Positions 63,103-64,000 of a DNA stretch of 64,000 nt are shown piece by piece (position 1 is the stretch's first letter; each line of letters starts with the position of its first letter). The notes under the pieces are model-generated. The model made no database searches. It was given only the letters and a program-made list of their open reading frames with translations, and was not told the origin of the DNA. Source of the stretch: Caulobacter sp. (GTDB taxonomy: Bacteria; Pseudomonadota; Alphaproteobacteria; Caulobacterales; Caulobacteraceae); contig JAUXTQ010000040.1 in assembly GCA_030678995.1 (NCBI GenBank), forward strand, positions 1-64,000. Direction: 5' to 3'. A program made the translations under genes and the position numbers.

Positions 63103-64000
63103 GCGGCTTCGACGCCGTCGAGGTCGGCCGCCGCGTGCTGGCCATCGAGGTCGACGCCCTGCGATCCCTGTCCGAAGGGCTCGGCGAATCGTTCGCCAAG
63201 GCGGTGGAAACCCTGTTCGCCTGCAAGGGCCGCATCGTCTGCACCGGCATGGGCAAGAGCGGCCATGTGGCGCGCAAGATCACCGCCACCCTGGCCTCCA
63301 CCGGCGCGCCGGCGATGTTCGTCCACCCGGCCGAGGCCAGTCACGGCGACCTCGGCATGATCGGCCAGGACGACGTTTTGCTGGCCCTCAGCAAGTCCGG
63401 CGACGTGCGTGAGCTGGCCGACGTGATCGGCTATGCCCACCGCTTCAACATCCCGCTGATCGCCATGACGGCCAATGCCGACAGCCAGCTGGGCAAGGCC
63501 GCGACCCTGGTCCTGCTGCTGCCGGACGCGCCGGAGGCCACCGGCGAGGTCAGCGCCCCGACCACCTCCACCACCCTGCAGATCGCGCTTGGCGACGCGC
63601 TCGCCGTGGCGCTGCTGGAGCGGCGCGGCTTCACCGCCCGCGACTTCCACGTCTTCCACCCCGGCGGCAAGCTGGGGGCCATGCTGCGCACCGTGGGCGA
63701 TCTGATGCACCATCTGGAGGAAGCGCCGCTGGTCGACGAGGCCACGGCCATGCCCCTGGCCATCCGCGTGATGACCGAGCGCAGGCTGGGGGTGGTCGGG
63801 GTGACCGGGCCGGACGGCGCGCTGCTCGGCATCGTCACCGACGGCGACCTGCGCCGCAATTTCGAGGGCCTGGCCGGGCGCACGGCGGGCGAGATCATGA
63901 CCCGCAATCCGAAATCGGTGACCGCCGAGACCCTGGCCGGCGACGCGGCCCGGCTGATGAACGAGAGCCGGATCACCGTGTTGTTCGTGGTCCAGGACGG
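63099..64000 (+). CDS. kdsD: D-arabinose-5-phosphate isomerase, KdsD/KpsF family, 3' end outside the window
   Basis: About 300 residues are visible from the GTG at 63099. The N-terminal SIS domain has GRIVCTGMGKSGHVARKITA, LASTGAPAMFVHPAEASHG, DVLLALSKSGDVRELADVIG, and the late motif RGFTARDFHVFHPGGKLGAM. Two CBS domains follow, with LVDEATAMPLAIRVMTERRL and GIVTDGDLRRNFEGLAG, then EIMTRNPKSVTAETLAGDAA. It isomerises ribulose-5-phosphate to arabinose-5-phosphate, the first step of KDO synthesis for LPS. It is coupled to the small membrane gene. Confidence 0.94.
   Translation, partial: MSGFDAVEVGRRVLAIEVDALRSLSEGLGESFAKAVETLFACKGRIVCTGMGKSGHVARKITATLASTGAPAMFVHPAEASHGDLGMIGQDDVLLALSKSGDVRELADVIGYAHRFNIPLIAMTANADSQLGKAATLVLLLPDAPEATGEVSAPTTSTTLQIALGDALAVALLERRGFTARDFHVFHPGGKLGAMLRTVGDLMHHLEEAPLVDEATAMPLAIRVMTERRLGVVGVTGPDGALLGIVTDGDLRRNFEGLAGRTAGEIMTRNPKSVTAETLAGDAARLMNESRITVLFVVQD

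Overview
The window is high-GC DNA of an alphaproteobacterium, most likely Caulobacterales (Caulobacter/Phenylobacterium type; genus not resolvable by eye). The strongest pointer is gcrA (45197-45706), a cell-cycle regulator typical of this group, with a CtrA-like site upstream. The flm-type pseudaminic acid genes and the xseA-DUF2093-M23 block fit the same placement. It reads as ordinary chromosome with small accessory patches and a very high load of intergenic palindromic repeats. I see no rRNA, no convincing tRNA, no CRISPR array and no intact insertion sequence.

Layout. 1-9344: a truncated hydantoinase A/5-oxoprolinase remnant, a GST, an APC permease, an amidohydrolase lipoprotein, a HAD phosphatase, a DUF1272 protein, carA, a glycosyltransferase divergent from a MarR regulator, a small secreted protein and an RraB-like protein. 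9345-12632: carB, interrupted by an in-frame TAG at codon 224. 12654-21300: a mostly accessory stretch with a MntA/HepT toxin-antitoxin pair, secreted and membrane unknowns, an SDR, an acyltransferase, a GNAT and a DMT transporter. 21560-23931: greA, an ELM1-family gene and a secreted unknown.

23942-27386: four pseudaminic acid (flagellin glycosylation) genes in two convergent pairs, spsF/flmC-pseH and pseG-pseI. 27439-33835: a glycine-zipper peptide, trxB, a GNAT, a pentameric ligand-gated ion channel homologue, a SleB-type cell-wall hydrolase and a hybrid histidine kinase. 33996-37640: a tightly coupled nadA-(66-aa ORF)-nadB-nadC operon for de novo NAD synthesis, preceded by two matching 21-bp palindromes. 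37832-42723: an SDR, an acyltransferase, an extradiol dioxygenase and a divergent DJ-1/PfpI pair. 42809-45706: a stand-alone EF-Tu domain-2-like protein, a SUKH-type protein, an ABC-2 permease and gcrA.

45829-54570: xseA, an orphan VapB-like antitoxin, DUF2093, an M23 peptidase, a response regulator, an LpxL-type acyltransferase, an XRE regulator, hisN, an aldo/keto reductase, an alpha/beta hydrolase and an SCP2 protein. 54766-57243: an exported three-gene set with two paralogous predicted methyltransferases. 57457-61979: an Hsp20 gene with a probable heat-shock leader, a MazF-like gene between two perfect 89-bp repeats, two tandem pentapeptide-repeat genes and a RibD-type deaminase. 62105-64000: gpmA, a small membrane protein and the start of kdsD.

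Most promising leads: the carB amber codon, the duplicated nad operator, the channel homologue, the 89-bp repeat around the MazF-like gene, and several sequence classes of palindrome that share a GGGGACA head.
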